From the NCBI GenBank assembly GCA_900544365.1, contig UQVF01000009.1, forward strand, positions 1 through 45,343: a stretch of 45,343 nt of DNA, read 5' to 3'. The translations under genes and the position numbers were made by a program. The notes under the pieces are model-generated. The model ran no database searches, was not told the DNA's origin, and saw nothing but the letters and a program-made list of their open reading frames with translations. Shown here one piece after another: positions 1-8,831 of this stretch. Position 1 is the stretch's first letter. Each line of letters starts with the position of its first letter. This stretch comes from an uncultured Veillonella sp. Its GTDB lineage: Bacteria > Bacillota > Negativicutes > Veillonellales > Veillonellaceae.

Positions 1-1
1 A

Positions 2-736
2 TTGGTACCGATTGGAAAAATGAATAGGAGAAATCGGAAAGCCACTGTATTCGTTGAACAATTGAAAACCTTAGTGGCGGATGCTAGTTGTGAAGTGGTG
101 GTATGTCCTCCGTTTACAGCCATCAGCACAGTGGCAGATTTAGCGGAAGACACACCCATTCGTGTAGGTGCTCAAAACGTGTTTCATGAAGAATCTGGCG
201 CCTATACTGGGGAAGTATCTCCTTCGATGTTGACAGATTTAGGCGTGTCTTATGTGATTGTAGGGCATTCTGAGCGTCGTTCTATTTTCAAAGAAGCAGA
301 TCGCTGCGTGAATAAACGTGTGCGCATCGTCTTACAACATGGGATGAGCCCTATCCTTTGCGTAGGTGAAAGCTTAAATCAACGTGAAAGCGGTGAAACG
401 GTGGCTTTCATTCATTCCCAATTAGAAATGGGATTGCATGGTGTGCCAACGGAAGAAATGACGGAAGTGGTGATTGCCTACGAACCGATTTGGGCCATTG
501 GCACAGGTCGTACTGCCACAGCAGAACAAGCGGGCGAAGTATGCCAAAGCATTCGTGAGAAAATCGCCGCTATGTATACGCCGGATATTGCGGAACAAGT
601 GCGCATTCTGTATGGTGGTAGTGTAAAACCGGAGAATGCGAAAGATATTTTAGCCCAAACCCACGTAGATGGGGCGTTAGTGGGCGGTGCTTCCTTGGAT
701 GCAGAGACTTTCACAGGCATTATTAAGGCCTGTTAA
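2..736 (+). CDS. tpiA: Triose-phosphate isomerase, 5' end missing and frame broken
   Basis: Interconverts dihydroxyacetone phosphate and glyceraldehyde-3-phosphate in glycolysis, in the cytosol. The catalytic loop VIVGHSERR (His) and the glutamate motif VIAYEPIWAIGTG are intact, as is the C-terminal LYGGSVKPEN phosphate loop. The natural start lies upstream of the window. The first bases read IGTDWK in another frame, which lines up with the family's IAGNWK, and one extra A in the AAAAA run then shifts the frame into KMN. So residues 1-6 of the open frame are probably not real, and the start assigned at base 2 is only the edge of the open frame. First gene of a tpiA-gpmI-eno run; pgk is expected upstream. 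The identification is secure and the 5' end is not. Confidence 0.95.
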   Translation: MVPIGKMNRRNRKATVFVEQLKTLVADASCEVVVCPPFTAISTVADLAEDTPIRVGAQNVFHEESGAYTGEVSPSMLTDLGVSYVIVGHSERRSIFKEADRCVNKRVRIVLQHGMSPILCVGESLNQRESGETVAFIHSQLEMGLHGVPTEEMTEVVIAYEPIWAIGTGRTATAEQAGEVCQSIREKIAAMYTPDIAEQVRILYGGSVKPENAKDILAQTHVDGALVGGASLDAETFTGIIKAC

Positions 737-755
737 CATAGGTTTGAGGTAGAGT

Positions 756-2282
756 ATGGCAAAATTAAAAGGACCAGTGATGCTAACCATCTTGGATGGA
801 TTTGGTATCGGAGACGGTCAAGACCCAACAAATGCGGTGGTGCAAGCGAATCCCCGAACATTTTTAGACCTATGGGACACGTGTCCTCACGCCTTATTAG
901 AAGCGTCTGGTATGGCCGTAGGATTGCCGAATGGACAAATGGGAAACTCCGAAGTAGGTCATTTGAACATCGGCGCCGGACGCATTGTGTACCAAGAATT
1001 GACGCGCATCACGAAAGAGGCAGAGGAAGGGACTTTATTCACTCGTCCCACCTTGGTGAAAGCTTATGAAGAAGGAAAGAAACAAGCATTGCATTTAGTG
1101 GGCTTGTTATCTGACGGTGGCGTTCATTCCCACATTGACCATTTGAAAGCCTTACTCCGTGGCGCTAAAGATGCTGGCGTAGGTGCAGTTTACATTCACG
1201 CCTTTTTAGATGGTCGTGATGTACCTCCGCAAAGTGCGTTGGCTTATATTGATGATATCGCTCATTACTGTAGAGAATTAGGTTTAGGATCGATTGCAAC
1301 GGTGGGCGGCCGTTATTATGGTATGGACCGTGACCAACGTTGGGAGCGTGTGCAACTAGCGTATAACGCTATGGTCTGTGGTAGTGGTACTCCAGTAGCG
1401 TGTGCCCATGAAGCGGTGGAATGCAGTTATGCTGATGAAACGACAGATGAGTTTGTCATTCCATCCGTAGTGGAAGGGTATAAAGGTATGCAAGATGGCG
1501 ATGCGATCTTGTTCTTTAACTTCCGTCCTGACCGAGCTCGTCAATTGGTGCGTGCCGTAGTGGATCCAACATTTACTGGATTTGAACGGAAACATGTATT
1601 GCAAGGTTCCTATGTGGCGAGCATGACTCGGTACGAAGCAGACTTGCCAGTGCCGGTGGTGTATGATAAAGAGCTCCTTACAGATACCTTAGGAGAAGTG
1701 TTATCCAAGGGCGGTTACCGTCAATTGCGCATTGCAGAAACGGAGAAATATGCTCATGTGACGTATTTCTTCAATGGTGGTAAGGAAGATGTGTTCCCTG
1801 GGGAAGATAGAATCCTGGTGCCATCTCCGAAGGTGGCAACCTATGATTTACAACCAGAAATGAGTGCCCCAGAGGTAACGGAAAAGGTTGTGGCCGCTAT
1901 TCGGAGTGGCGAGTATGATATGATTATCTTGAACTATGCAAATCCAGATATGGTAGGCCATACGGGTGATTTTAAAGCAGCGAAACAGGCGATTTTGGCT
2001 GTTGATGAGGGGCTTTCAAAAATTGTAAAAGCTATTCAAGACATGGAAGGACAATTGTTGATTACAGCAGACCATGGTAATTCTGAGGTCATGGTGGACC
2101 ATACCACAGAAATTCCGCACACGGCGCATACCACGAATCCGGTACCACTCATTTTAGTGGGGGCCCCAGAGGGTGTGACCTTGCGACCAGGTCGACTATG
2201 TGATTTAGCACCAACCATGTTGGCATTAGGTGGTATTGAGCAACCTGAAGCCATGAGTGGTGAAAGTTTATTAGTACAATAA
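756..2282 (+). CDS. gpmI: 2,3-bisphosphoglycerate-independent phosphoglycerate mutase
   Basis: Converts 3-phosphoglycerate to 2-phosphoglycerate through a phosphoserine intermediate, using two Mn ions, in the cytosol. The 508-residue length is usual for the family. Metal ligand Asp14 lies in ILDGFGIGDG, the nucleophile Ser65 in MGNSEVGHLNIGAGR, and the second metal site in ITADHGNSE near the C-terminus, with a further motif NYANPDMVGHTG. The start is an ATG behind TTTGAGGTAGAGT, 19 bases after tpiA. It is followed 12 bases later by eno, so the three form one lower-glycolysis operon. Confidence 0.97.
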   Translation: MAKLKGPVMLTILDGFGIGDGQDPTNAVVQANPRTFLDLWDTCPHALLEASGMAVGLPNGQMGNSEVGHLNIGAGRIVYQELTRITKEAEEGTLFTRPTLVKAYEEGKKQALHLVGLLSDGGVHSHIDHLKALLRGAKDAGVGAVYIHAFLDGRDVPPQSALAYIDDIAHYCRELGLGSIATVGGRYYGMDRDQRWERVQLAYNAMVCGSGTPVACAHEAVECSYADETTDEFVIPSVVEGYKGMQDGDAILFFNFRPDRARQLVRAVVDPTFTGFERKHVLQGSYVASMTRYEADLPVPVVYDKELLTDTLGEVLSKGGYRQLRIAETEKYAHVTYFFNGGKEDVFPGEDRILVPSPKVATYDLQPEMSAPEVTEKVVAAIRSGEYDMIILNYANPDMVGHTGDFKAAKQAILAVDEGLSKIVKAIQDMEGQLLITADHGNSEVMVDHTTEIPHTAHTTNPVPLILVGAPEGVTLRPGRLCDLAPTMLALGGIEQPEAMSGESLLVQ

Positions 2283-2294
2283 GGAGAAGTAACA

Positions 2295-3581
2295 ATGGCA
2301 GTAATTACTGATGTATACGCAAGAGAGATTATGGATTCCCGTGGCAATCCAACGGTAGAAGTAGAAGTGTATTTAGAAGACGGTACGATCGGCCGTGCTG
2401 CTGTTCCATCTGGAGCATCTACTGGTCAATTTGAAGCGGTGGAATTGCGCGATAGCGAGTCTCCTCGTTACTTAGGTAAAAGCGTATTGCAAGCGGTAGC
2501 AAACGTGAACGACATTATTGGACCTGCTATCTTAGGATTTGATGCGTCTGAACAAGTGGCTATCGACCGCATTATGATTGAATTAGATGGTACTCCTAAT
2601 AAGGCAAAATTAGGTGCCAATGCAATTTTAGGTGTATCTATGGCGGTAGCTCGTGCAGCGGCTGAATCTTATGATTTACCATTGTTCCAATACCTTGGTG
2701 GTACAAATGCAAAAGAATTACCAGTACCTATGATGAATATCTTAAATGGTGGTGCTCATGCAGATAACAATGTGGATATTCAAGAGTTCATGATTATGCC
2801 AATCGGCGCTACTAGCTTTATGGAAGCATTGCGCTATTGTGCAGAAGTATATCATACATTGAAATCTGTATTGAAAGCGAAAGGCTTGGCTACTGGTGTA
2901 GGTGACGAAGGTGGTTTTGCTCCTAACTTAGGTTCCAACGAAGAAGCATTACAAGTCATTACAGAAGCGATTGAAAAAGCAGGTCTTGTAGTAGGTAAAG
3001 ATATTGTATTTGCTATCGATGCGGCATCTTCTGAGTTCTACAAAGACGGTAAATACCACTTAGCTGGTGAAGGAAAAGTAAAAACAGCTGCGGAAATGGT
3101 AGAATACTATGCAGAACTTTGCGAAAAATATCCAATCTACTCCATTGAAGATGGTTTAGCAGAAGAAGATTGGGAAGGATGGAAATTATTGACAGATCGC
3201 CTTGGCAAAACTGTTCAATTAGTAGGTGATGATTTATTCGTAACGAATACAGAACGCTTGTCCCGTGGTATCAAAGAAGATACAGCGAATGCGATTTTAA
3301 TCAAAGTGAACCAAATTGGTACATTAACAGAAACGTTCGATGCGATTGAAATGGCGAAACGTGCAGGTTATACAGCTGTAATCTCTCACCGCTCCGGTGA
3401 AACAGAAGATTCCACAATTGCCGATATTGCAGTAGCAGTCAACGCTGGACAAATCAAAACTGGTGCCCCAGCTCGTTCCGAACGCGTAGCGAAATACAAC
3501 CAATTACTTCGCATTGAAGATATGCTGGCAGAAACGGCGCAATACCGTGGTAGCGATGTGTTCTATAACATTAAACGATAA
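2295..3581 (+). CDS. eno: Enolase
   Basis: Dehydrates 2-phosphoglycerate to phosphoenolpyruvate in the cytosol. The 428 residues match family length. Visible motifs are SGASTGQFEAVELRD near the N-terminus, GVGDEGGFAPNL, the Mg-binding SIEDGLAEEDW and VGDDLFVTN, and the catalytic-loop region ISHRSGETEDSTIAD. The start is an ATG after AAGGAGAAGTAAC. It is the last gene of the glycolytic run and is followed 16 bases later by a strong hairpin terminator. Codons look more uniform here than in neighbouring genes, as expected of a highly expressed gene, but this was not computed. Confidence 0.98.
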   Translation: MAVITDVYAREIMDSRGNPTVEVEVYLEDGTIGRAAVPSGASTGQFEAVELRDSESPRYLGKSVLQAVANVNDIIGPAILGFDASEQVAIDRIMIELDGTPNKAKLGANAILGVSMAVARAAAESYDLPLFQYLGGTNAKELPVPMMNILNGGAHADNNVDIQEFMIMPIGATSFMEALRYCAEVYHTLKSVLKAKGLATGVGDEGGFAPNLGSNEEALQVITEAIEKAGLVVGKDIVFAIDAASSEFYKDGKYHLAGEGKVKTAAEMVEYYAELCEKYPIYSIEDGLAEEDWEGWKLLTDRLGKTVQLVGDDLFVTNTERLSRGIKEDTANAILIKVNQIGTLTETFDAIEMAKRAGYTAVISHRSGETEDSTIADIAVAVNAGQIKTGAPARSERVAKYNQLLRIEDMLAETAQYRGSDVFYNIKR

Positions 3582-3597
3582 GAATATGTGAAAATGT

Positions 3598-3623
3598 AAA
3601 AAGGACCCTGCGGGGTCCTTTTT
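3598..3623. terminator. Bidirectional terminator after eno
   Basis: AAGGACCC at 3601-3608 pairs with GGGTCCTT at 3613-3620 around a TGCG loop. It is flanked by an A-run on the left and a T-run on the right, so it can end transcription from eno and also from the convergent small gene at 3709-3879. Confidence 0.9.
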
Positions 3624-3708
3624 GATTAAAAACCTATATGTATTTTCCGTATACTGTGGGAAATTCTGCAAAAACAAACTATAATTAGGTGCTTGGCGCT
3701 GGTTTACA

Positions 3709-3879
3709 TTATTCTCCTAATAAAGTAGTAAAACATTTTTTAGCAGGTCGCACTTTTCCATTTTCTGCTTCTTTTACCCCTTGTAAGAGAATTTTTTCTA
3801 ACTCATCTGGCGTGAAATCAGTTGCAGAAAGTGGAGGACGTGTGAGTTGTAGTTGTTCATAGAAGTTGATATCTTTCAT
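3709..3879 (-). CDS. Small antitoxin-like protein (56 aa), orphan
   Basis: A 56-residue open frame on the minus strand beginning MKDINFYEQLQ and ending TTLLGE. It has a good ribosome site (AGAAGGAG, about 9 bases before the ATG). The C-terminal half, DELEKILLQGVKEAENGKVRP followed by AKK, resembles the tail of type II antitoxins of the Phd/RelB sort (ELEKGLEDIKAGRV..A). No toxin gene is seen on either side: the next 85 bases hold no open frame and then the eno terminator. It could be an orphan antitoxin or an unrelated small regulator. The gene is supported by its start signal and codon pattern; the function is inferred from a short motif only. Confidence 0.6.
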   Translation of the reverse strand: MKDINFYEQLQLTRPPLSATDFTPDELEKILLQGVKEAENGKVRPAKKCFTTLLGE

Positions 3880-3922
3880 AGCTAATCGCTCCTTCTGGCA
3901 TGTAAAATATATGGAATATAAA

Positions 3923-3950
3923 TTGACTAGAGATTAGTTTGTGATATAAT
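3923..3950 (+). promoter_or_regulatory. Sigma-70-type promoter for the structured RNA
   Basis: TTGACT at 3923-3928 and TATAAT at 3945-3950 are separated by 16 bases, with an extended -10 (TGA before TATAAT). It is a near-consensus vegetative promoter pointing to the right. No gene longer than a few codons follows for about 300 bases, so its product is the RNA at 3957-4131. It also overlaps the upstream region of the minus-strand small gene. Confidence 0.8.
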
Positions 3951-3956
3951 ATAGTT

Positions 3957-4131
3957 AAGAAAAGGAGAGCCATCAACGTGTGTTCGGCGTTAGGCTCATC
4001 TGAGGAATGAAAAAAGACGATACCTAACGTGTTGAGGAGTGGTAGTCCTCATGCGTTAGGTATTTTCATTGTCTATTTACATAGATCAATGATAACACTC
4101 GCTTTGTTTTATACAAAGCGTTTATTTTTTT
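3957..4131 (+). ncRNA. Putative structured RNA with competing hairpins and tiny ORFs
   Basis: A transcript starting about 7 bases after the -10 and ending at the terminator at 4100-4131 would be about 170 nt. ATACCTAACG (4020-4029) pairs perfectly with CGTTAGGTAT (4054-4063), with an inner GAGGA/TCCTC stem. An upstream CGTTAGG (3988-3994) is identical to the right arm of that stem, so it could pair with CCTAACG instead. GAGCC (3967-3971) can also pair with GGCTC (3993-3997). Two tiny frames sit here: GTG at 3978 (MCSALGSSEE, after AAGGAG) and ATG at 4007 (MKKDDT), overlapping at ATGA. It matches no riboswitch consensus I know. An attenuator-type leader or a free-standing sRNA are both possible. 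Confidence 0.5.
4100..4131 (+). terminator. Intrinsic terminator of the structured RNA
   Basis: CGCTTTGT (4100-4107) pairs with ACAAAGCG (4113-4120) around TTTAT, followed by TTTATTTTTTT. This perfect 8-bp stem plus U-tract lies 118 bases before the putP start, so putP needs read-through or its own promoter. Confidence 0.85.
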
Positions 4132-4169
4132 ACGGAAAATCAGTGAAAGACGATATATATAATCTGTGA

Positions 4170-4175
4170 TATAAT
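4170..4175 (+). promoter_or_regulatory. Extended -10 promoter before putP
   Basis: TGATATAAT (TATAAT at 4170-4175) is an extended -10, the same TGTGATATAATA context as the promoter at 3945. There is no good -35 at the standard distance. It lies 74 bases before the putP GTG and after the terminator, so it is the most likely putP promoter. Confidence 0.55.
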
Positions 4176-4248
4176 AGAAAAGATTAATGCTGAATGCATT
4201 CTATAGAATTATAAGTAAAGGTAAGAGGATCAAGAAAGGAGGAGTAGG

Positions 4249-5730
4249 GTGTACAACAATTTTGAAGTGATTGGGGCATTTGCATTGTATTTAGGCCTCA
4301 TGATGTACATCGGGGTATATTATTACCGCAAGTCTAATAGCTTAGACGACTATATTTTAGGAGGTCGCCAGCTAGGCCCATGGATCACGTCCATGAGTGC
4401 GGAAGCCTCTGACATGAGTGGATGGATGTTGATGGGTTTACCTGGATTTGCCTACTCAACAGGGATATCTGCGTTATGGATTGCCATTGGTTTGGCATTA
4501 GGGACTTGGCTGAACTGGGTGTTCGTATCGAAACGATTACGCAATTACACAGAGGTAGCGAATAATAGTTTAACCATACCGGATTACTTGAAAAACCGTT
4601 TTCATGATACATCAAGAATTGTGCCGGTTGTGTCTGCTATCTTCATCGTCATTTTCTTCTTAATTTACACGTCATCTGGATTCGTGGCAGGTGGTAAATT
4701 ATTTAATACTATCTTTGGCTTGGACTACATGACCTCCCTCTTTATTACAGCAGGGGTAGTTATCTTTTACACCTTCTTAGGTGGTTTCTTAGCCGTAAGT
4801 TGGACGGACTGTATCCAAGGGATGATGATGTTCTTTGCCATCTTGCTAGTACCTGTGACAGCAGCTATGTATTTAGGTGGTCCTGTAGAAACTGCAAACT
4901 TAATTGCTACTGAGTTCCCGGCGGGCTTGTCCATTTGGGGACCGGAACAAGATACTTTCACCTTGGTAGTAGGTATTATTTCTAGTTTAGGGTGGGGCCT
5001 TGGATACTTCGGTCAACCGCACATATTAGTGCGTTTCATGGCAATTTCCGATGCGAAAGAGTTGAAAAAAGCAACGAATATTGCCATGATTTGGGTAGTT
5101 ATCTCCTTGTTGGCTGCGGTAGCTGTGGGTCTTGTTGGTAAAGTATATTTAACAACACCGTTAGTAGATGCTGATGCAGAAACAGTATTCCTGGTGATGA
5201 GTGAAAGTTTATTTAGTCCATTCATTGCTGGTTTAATTTGGTCCGCTGTATTGGCTGCAATCATGAGTACAGCATCTGCGCAATTATTGGTAACAGCCTC
5301 TTCTGTGTCTCAAGATTTGTACCGTAATGTGTTTGCTCGTGATGCAGGGGACCGTGAACTAGTAATGGTAAGCCGTGCAACGGTATTGATTGTATCGGCT
5401 ATTGCCATCGTGATGGCGGTGAATCCACATAGCTATATCTTGATGATGGTTGCCTATGCATGGGCTGGATTTGGAGCTGCATTCGGGCCTGCTATCTTAA
5501 TCTCTTTGGTTTGGAAACGCATGACTCTGAAAGGCTGTATCGCAGGCATCTTAGTGGGTGGTATCACCGTTCTTGTATGGAAACAATTTGGTTGGTTCGG
5601 ATTGTATGAAATCGTACCGGGCTTCATCTTGTCTACCATTGCTATCTTTGTAGTTAGCTTATTAGATCATGAGCCAAGCAAAGAAATCCAAGCGGAGTTC
5701 GACGCATCAGAAAAAATGCATATTTTATAA
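4249..5730 (+). CDS. putP: Sodium/proline symporter (SSS family)
   Basis: An inner-membrane Na+-coupled transporter of the sodium:solute symporter family, most like PutP (proline). The 493 residues form about 13 hydrophobic segments. The PutP-like N-terminal block is clear (YYRKSNSLDDYILGGRQLGP, then SAEASDMSGWMLMGLPG), and so is the SSS-type LGWGLGYFGQPHILVRFMA region. The start is GTG at 4249 behind a strong GAAAGGAGGAG site; no better ATG lies nearby. It stands alone between two terminators. Proline is the best substrate guess from the family, but pantothenate or other solutes are possible within SSS. Confidence 0.88.
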   Translation: MYNNFEVIGAFALYLGLMMYIGVYYYRKSNSLDDYILGGRQLGPWITSMSAEASDMSGWMLMGLPGFAYSTGISALWIAIGLALGTWLNWVFVSKRLRNYTEVANNSLTIPDYLKNRFHDTSRIVPVVSAIFIVIFFLIYTSSGFVAGGKLFNTIFGLDYMTSLFITAGVVIFYTFLGGFLAVSWTDCIQGMMMFFAILLVPVTAAMYLGGPVETANLIATEFPAGLSIWGPEQDTFTLVVGIISSLGWGLGYFGQPHILVRFMAISDAKELKKATNIAMIWVVISLLAAVAVGLVGKVYLTTPLVDADAETVFLVMSESLFSPFIAGLIWSAVLAAIMSTASAQLLVTASSVSQDLYRNVFARDAGDRELVMVSRATVLIVSAIAIVMAVNPHSYILMMVAYAWAGFGAAFGPAILISLVWKRMTLKGCIAGILVGGITVLVWKQFGWFGLYEIVPGFILSTIAIFVVSLLDHEPSKEIQAEFDASEKMHIL

Positions 5731-5750
5731 TTACATACACATAGTAAACG

Positions 5751-5795
5751 AAATGTTGGGGCTACTCCGTTGGGAGTGGTGCCAACATTTTTTTT
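5751..5795 (+). terminator. Intrinsic terminator after putP
   Basis: AAATGTTGG (5751-5759) pairs with CCAACATTT (5782-5790), with an inner CTACTCC/GGAGTGG stem, followed by a run of eight T residues (5788-5795). It lies 20 bases after the putP stop. Confidence 0.9.
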
Positions 5796-6131
5796 GTAAA
5801 CGTATTGGACTATGTATTAATACGTATTGTATAAAGAGCGTAATGGTATGATAATAGTAATTTAGGTATATAGGTTTACGCGGTAGACCATTACATCAAG
5901 TGACGCGTATAATAGTGTGGTAACAGTAGTGTAAGTGAATGCGGTAATAGTATGTTTATCCTAACTATCTGATAGTGATGATGGTACAATAAAGAAATAA
6001 GTAAACGAAATATCTATGAATTAGAAGTGCTCTTATATAAAGTGAATAATTAGTATGGAATGGTACTTAGTAGAGGTGGACTATCATGACAAATGACTGA
6101 GGGAAAGAAAGGATAGTTCTAGTTCAAACAG
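5796..6131. other. Gene-free stretch before recQ
   Basis: About 340 bases between the putP terminator and the recQ promoter. The composition is AT-rich with many TAG/TAA codons in all frames. No open frame with a ribosome site, no tRNA and no strong hairpin was seen apart from a weak GGTTTAC/GTAGACC stem near 5872-5888. Confidence 0.5.
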
Positions 6132-6160
6132 TTTATACTAACCCATAAAAATGGTATAAT
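6132..6160 (+). promoter_or_regulatory. Promoter of recQ-thyA-folA
   Basis: TTTATA at 6132-6137 and TATAAT at 6155-6160 are 17 bases apart, with an extended -10 TGG. It lies 49 bases before the recQ ATG. Confidence 0.7.
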
Positions 6161-6208
6161 ATATAGATACAATTAGATGAATAAACACTTAGAGGGGAGG
6201 AAAGACAT

Positions 6209-8029
6209 ATGGATGCTAGAGCATTACGAGCATTGCAACATTTTTATGGATATTCTAGTTTTCGTCCAGCTCAGGAGGTACCTGTTACAGCGTTGTTAGA
6301 GAACCAAGATGTGCTAGGAATCATGCCTACGGGGGCAGGTAAATCGATTTGCTTTCAGATTCCTGCTATGTTAAAGGCGGGTATTACCATTGTTTTTTCT
6401 CCATTGATTTCATTGATGCAGGATCAAGTGGATACTTTGAAAGAACAAGGGATGCCAGCTGCTTATATGAATAGTACTCTCAGTCGAGAGGAACAAAATA
6501 AAATTCTCTACTACCTAAGGGAAGGACGGATTAAATTATTATACTTGGCGCCAGAAAAATTAGAGTCAGAAGGGTTCTGTGAATTTCTTAGAAGTTTACC
6601 AATTAGCCAAGTAATCATTGATGAAGCCCATTGTGTGTCACAATGGGGTCATGATTTTAGGCCCTCTTTTACGGCGATAGGACCTTTTATTAAGAGATTA
6701 CTTCATAGACCTGTAGTAGGGGCTTTTACCGCCAGTGCTACGGAAGAAGTAGAACGTGATATGAAACAGCTCTTGGGATTGGAGAATGCTCGTGTGCATA
6801 TTACGGGATTTGATCGTCCTAATTTGGCCTTTACTGTCATCCACGAAAGTAAGCGTATGGAATATGTACGGGATTATGTATTACACAATCCGAACGATGT
6901 AGGGATTGTCTATTGTGCCACTAGGGCGAATGTGGAAAAAGTATATCGTGAGCTGTTGCGATATGGCGTGAAAGCAGGCTATTATCATGGGGGCTTATCT
7001 GATGAAGAGCGTAAGTATCAACAGAATCGGTACGCCTTTGATGAAGTACAGGTTATGGTAGCCACCAATGCATTTGGCATGGGCATCGATAAAAGTAATG
7101 TACGTTATGTGATTCATTACCAAATGCCACGGAATATGGAAAGTTATTACCAAGAGGCCGGCCGTGCTGGTCGGGATGGAGCTCCTGCAGATTGTATTTT
7201 GCTTTACAATGGGCAAGATGTGGCAGTGCATCAATATATATTAAGTCAAAGTGATTTGCCACCAGAACGACAACGAATTGAGCGGAATATGCTACAGGCT
7301 ATGATCGATTATTGTCATACGCCGATGTGTTTGCGCAAGTTTATGCTCTCCTATTTTGGTGAACAAGTGCCTTGGGATCAATGCCATCATTGCAGTACTT
7401 GTGATGAACCACGAGTGGCTGTGGATGTGACAGCTGAGGCGACTGCCGTATTGCAGACGATTTGGAATACAGAAGAACGATATGGTGTGACCATGATTGC
7501 AGATATCTTATGTGGGAATCGGACGGAGCGTATTGAGAAGTTTCGTTTACACCGCTTATCTGTATTTGGCAAATTAAATCGTTGGGCAGATAAAGATGTA
7601 AAGGGCTTTATTAAACGTTTAATGGCGATGGGATATATTACCTCTTCGGGTGGGCAATATCCGATTCTGTCCGTTACGGGACAAGGACATGAAGTATTGG
7701 CTGGACGTGTAACAGTAAAAGATGTACCCATCGAAGTAGGAGAGCATCGACCATTACAAACACGTGGAAAGTCTAGTGTAGCTGGCGTGACGAAAGCTAC
7801 TAAAGAAAACTCTTTATTTGAGGCGTTACGTGTGCATCGATTGGAACTTTCAAAAACTGAAGGGGTAAAACCGTTCATGATTTTTTCGGATGCTACCTTA
7901 TTGGATATGGTAGCAAAAGAACCATTGACCTTAGGAGATATGGCGAATGTGAAAGGTGTAGGAGATATGAAACTACGCAAATATGGCAATGAATTTTTGA
8001 AAGTTATTGCTGAGTTTAAGGAGGCATAG
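6209..8029 (+). CDS. recQ: ATP-dependent DNA helicase RecQ
   Basis: A 3'-5' DNA helicase for recombinational repair and fork restart, in the cytosol. The 606 residues carry motif I MPTGAGKS (39-46), the DEAH box (138-141) within IDEAHCVSQWGHDFRP, motif VI YYQEAGRAGRDG, then the zinc-binding cysteines YCHTPMCLRKF and CHHCSTC. A winged-helix RQC region follows, and a single HRDC domain fills the last 75 residues (LFEALRVHRLELSK to the end). The start is an ATG behind AGAGGGGAGGAAAG. The stop is immediately followed by the thyA start, so the genes are translationally coupled. Confidence 0.96.
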   Translation: MDARALRALQHFYGYSSFRPAQEVPVTALLENQDVLGIMPTGAGKSICFQIPAMLKAGITIVFSPLISLMQDQVDTLKEQGMPAAYMNSTLSREEQNKILYYLREGRIKLLYLAPEKLESEGFCEFLRSLPISQVIIDEAHCVSQWGHDFRPSFTAIGPFIKRLLHRPVVGAFTASATEEVERDMKQLLGLENARVHITGFDRPNLAFTVIHESKRMEYVRDYVLHNPNDVGIVYCATRANVEKVYRELLRYGVKAGYYHGGLSDEERKYQQNRYAFDEVQVMVATNAFGMGIDKSNVRYVIHYQMPRNMESYYQEAGRAGRDGAPADCILLYNGQDVAVHQYILSQSDLPPERQRIERNMLQAMIDYCHTPMCLRKFMLSYFGEQVPWDQCHHCSTCDEPRVAVDVTAEATAVLQTIWNTEERYGVTMIADILCGNRTERIEKFRLHRLSVFGKLNRWADKDVKGFIKRLMAMGYITSSGGQYPILSVTGQGHEVLAGRVTVKDVPIEVGEHRPLQTRGKSSVAGVTKATKENSLFEALRVHRLELSKTEGVKPFMIFSDATLLDMVAKEPLTLGDMANVKGVGDMKLRKYGNEFLKVIAEFKEA

Positions 8030-8821
8030 ATGAGTTTAGCAGATACGCAATATTTACAGATTATAGAGAATATATTAGACAATGGGTATTATGCCAACAA
8101 TCGTACTGGCATTGCGACCTATAAATTACCGCATCAAGTGATGCATTTTGATTTGGGAAAAGAATTTCCAATTTTAACTACGAAATTCGTAGCATTCAAA
8201 ACGGCCATTAAAGAATTACTTTGGATTTGGCAATTACAATCTAATGATGTGCGCCAATTGCAGGCCATGAATGTAAAAGTCTGGGATGAATGGATGCGTG
8301 AAGATGGCACAATCGGTAAGGCCTATGGTTACCAAATTGCTAAATATAAACAGTTAGACACTTTATTGGATATGCTACAAAAGGATCCTCAAAGTCGTCG
8401 TATGATTGTGACTTTGTGGAATATTGAGGACTTGCCAGATATGGCGTTGCAACCATGTGCCTATGAAACTTTATGGGATGTCACTGATGGTCGCTTAAAT
8501 TGTATGCTTGTACAACGCAGTGGGGATATGGGATTAGGTGTGCCTTTTAATACGGCTCAATATGCTGCATTAGTGCATATGATTGCCCAAGTCTCTGGAT
8601 TAGAGCCAGGACAATTCACGCATGTCATCAATAATGCGCATATCTATGAGAATCATGTAGAAGCCTTGCGTACTCAATTAGAGCGTAAGCACGAAGCCCT
8701 AGAGGCTCCGGTATTACGATTAAACCCGGATGTTAAGAATTTCTATGATTTTAAACCAGAAGATATCACCTTAGAAGGTTATGGGCATTTAGGGAAACTA
8801 TCTATGACAGTGGCTGTATAA
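8030..8821 (+). CDS. thyA: Thymidylate synthase
   Basis: Methylates dUMP to dTMP with methylene-tetrahydrofolate, yielding dihydrofolate. The 263 residues are of the Bacillus subtilis ThyA sort rather than E. coli-like. The N-terminal PILTTKFVAFKTAIKELLW and the Arg pair SRR (122-124) are present. The catalytic Cys143 is in MALQPCAYETLW, where the E. coli type has PPCHY, and QRSGDMGLGVPFN binds nucleotide. The ATG directly follows the recQ stop and uses GAGG in the recQ end. The next gene is dihydrofolate reductase, which regenerates the folate this enzyme oxidises. Confidence 0.96.
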   Translation: MSLADTQYLQIIENILDNGYYANNRTGIATYKLPHQVMHFDLGKEFPILTTKFVAFKTAIKELLWIWQLQSNDVRQLQAMNVKVWDEWMREDGTIGKAYGYQIAKYKQLDTLLDMLQKDPQSRRMIVTLWNIEDLPDMALQPCAYETLWDVTDGRLNCMLVQRSGDMGLGVPFNTAQYAALVHMIAQVSGLEPGQFTHVINNAHIYENHVEALRTQLERKHEALEAPVLRLNPDVKNFYDFKPEDITLEGYGHLGKLSMTVAV

Positions 8822-8831
8822 GGAGTTTTAT

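Noticed and set aside
4029..4168. GTG-initiated frame of about 46 codons through the structured RNA and terminator
   Set aside because: It has no ribosome site and reads through the terminator stem; the composition does not look coding.
5669..5851. 60-residue open frame overlapping the putP end and its terminator
   Set aside because: It runs through the terminator hairpin and has no ribosome site or family resemblance.
7387..8082. 231-residue open frame on the minus strand
   Set aside because: It lies antisense to recQ and thyA, which are certain. It has no ribosome site and no recognisable domain; it is a shadow of the coding strand.
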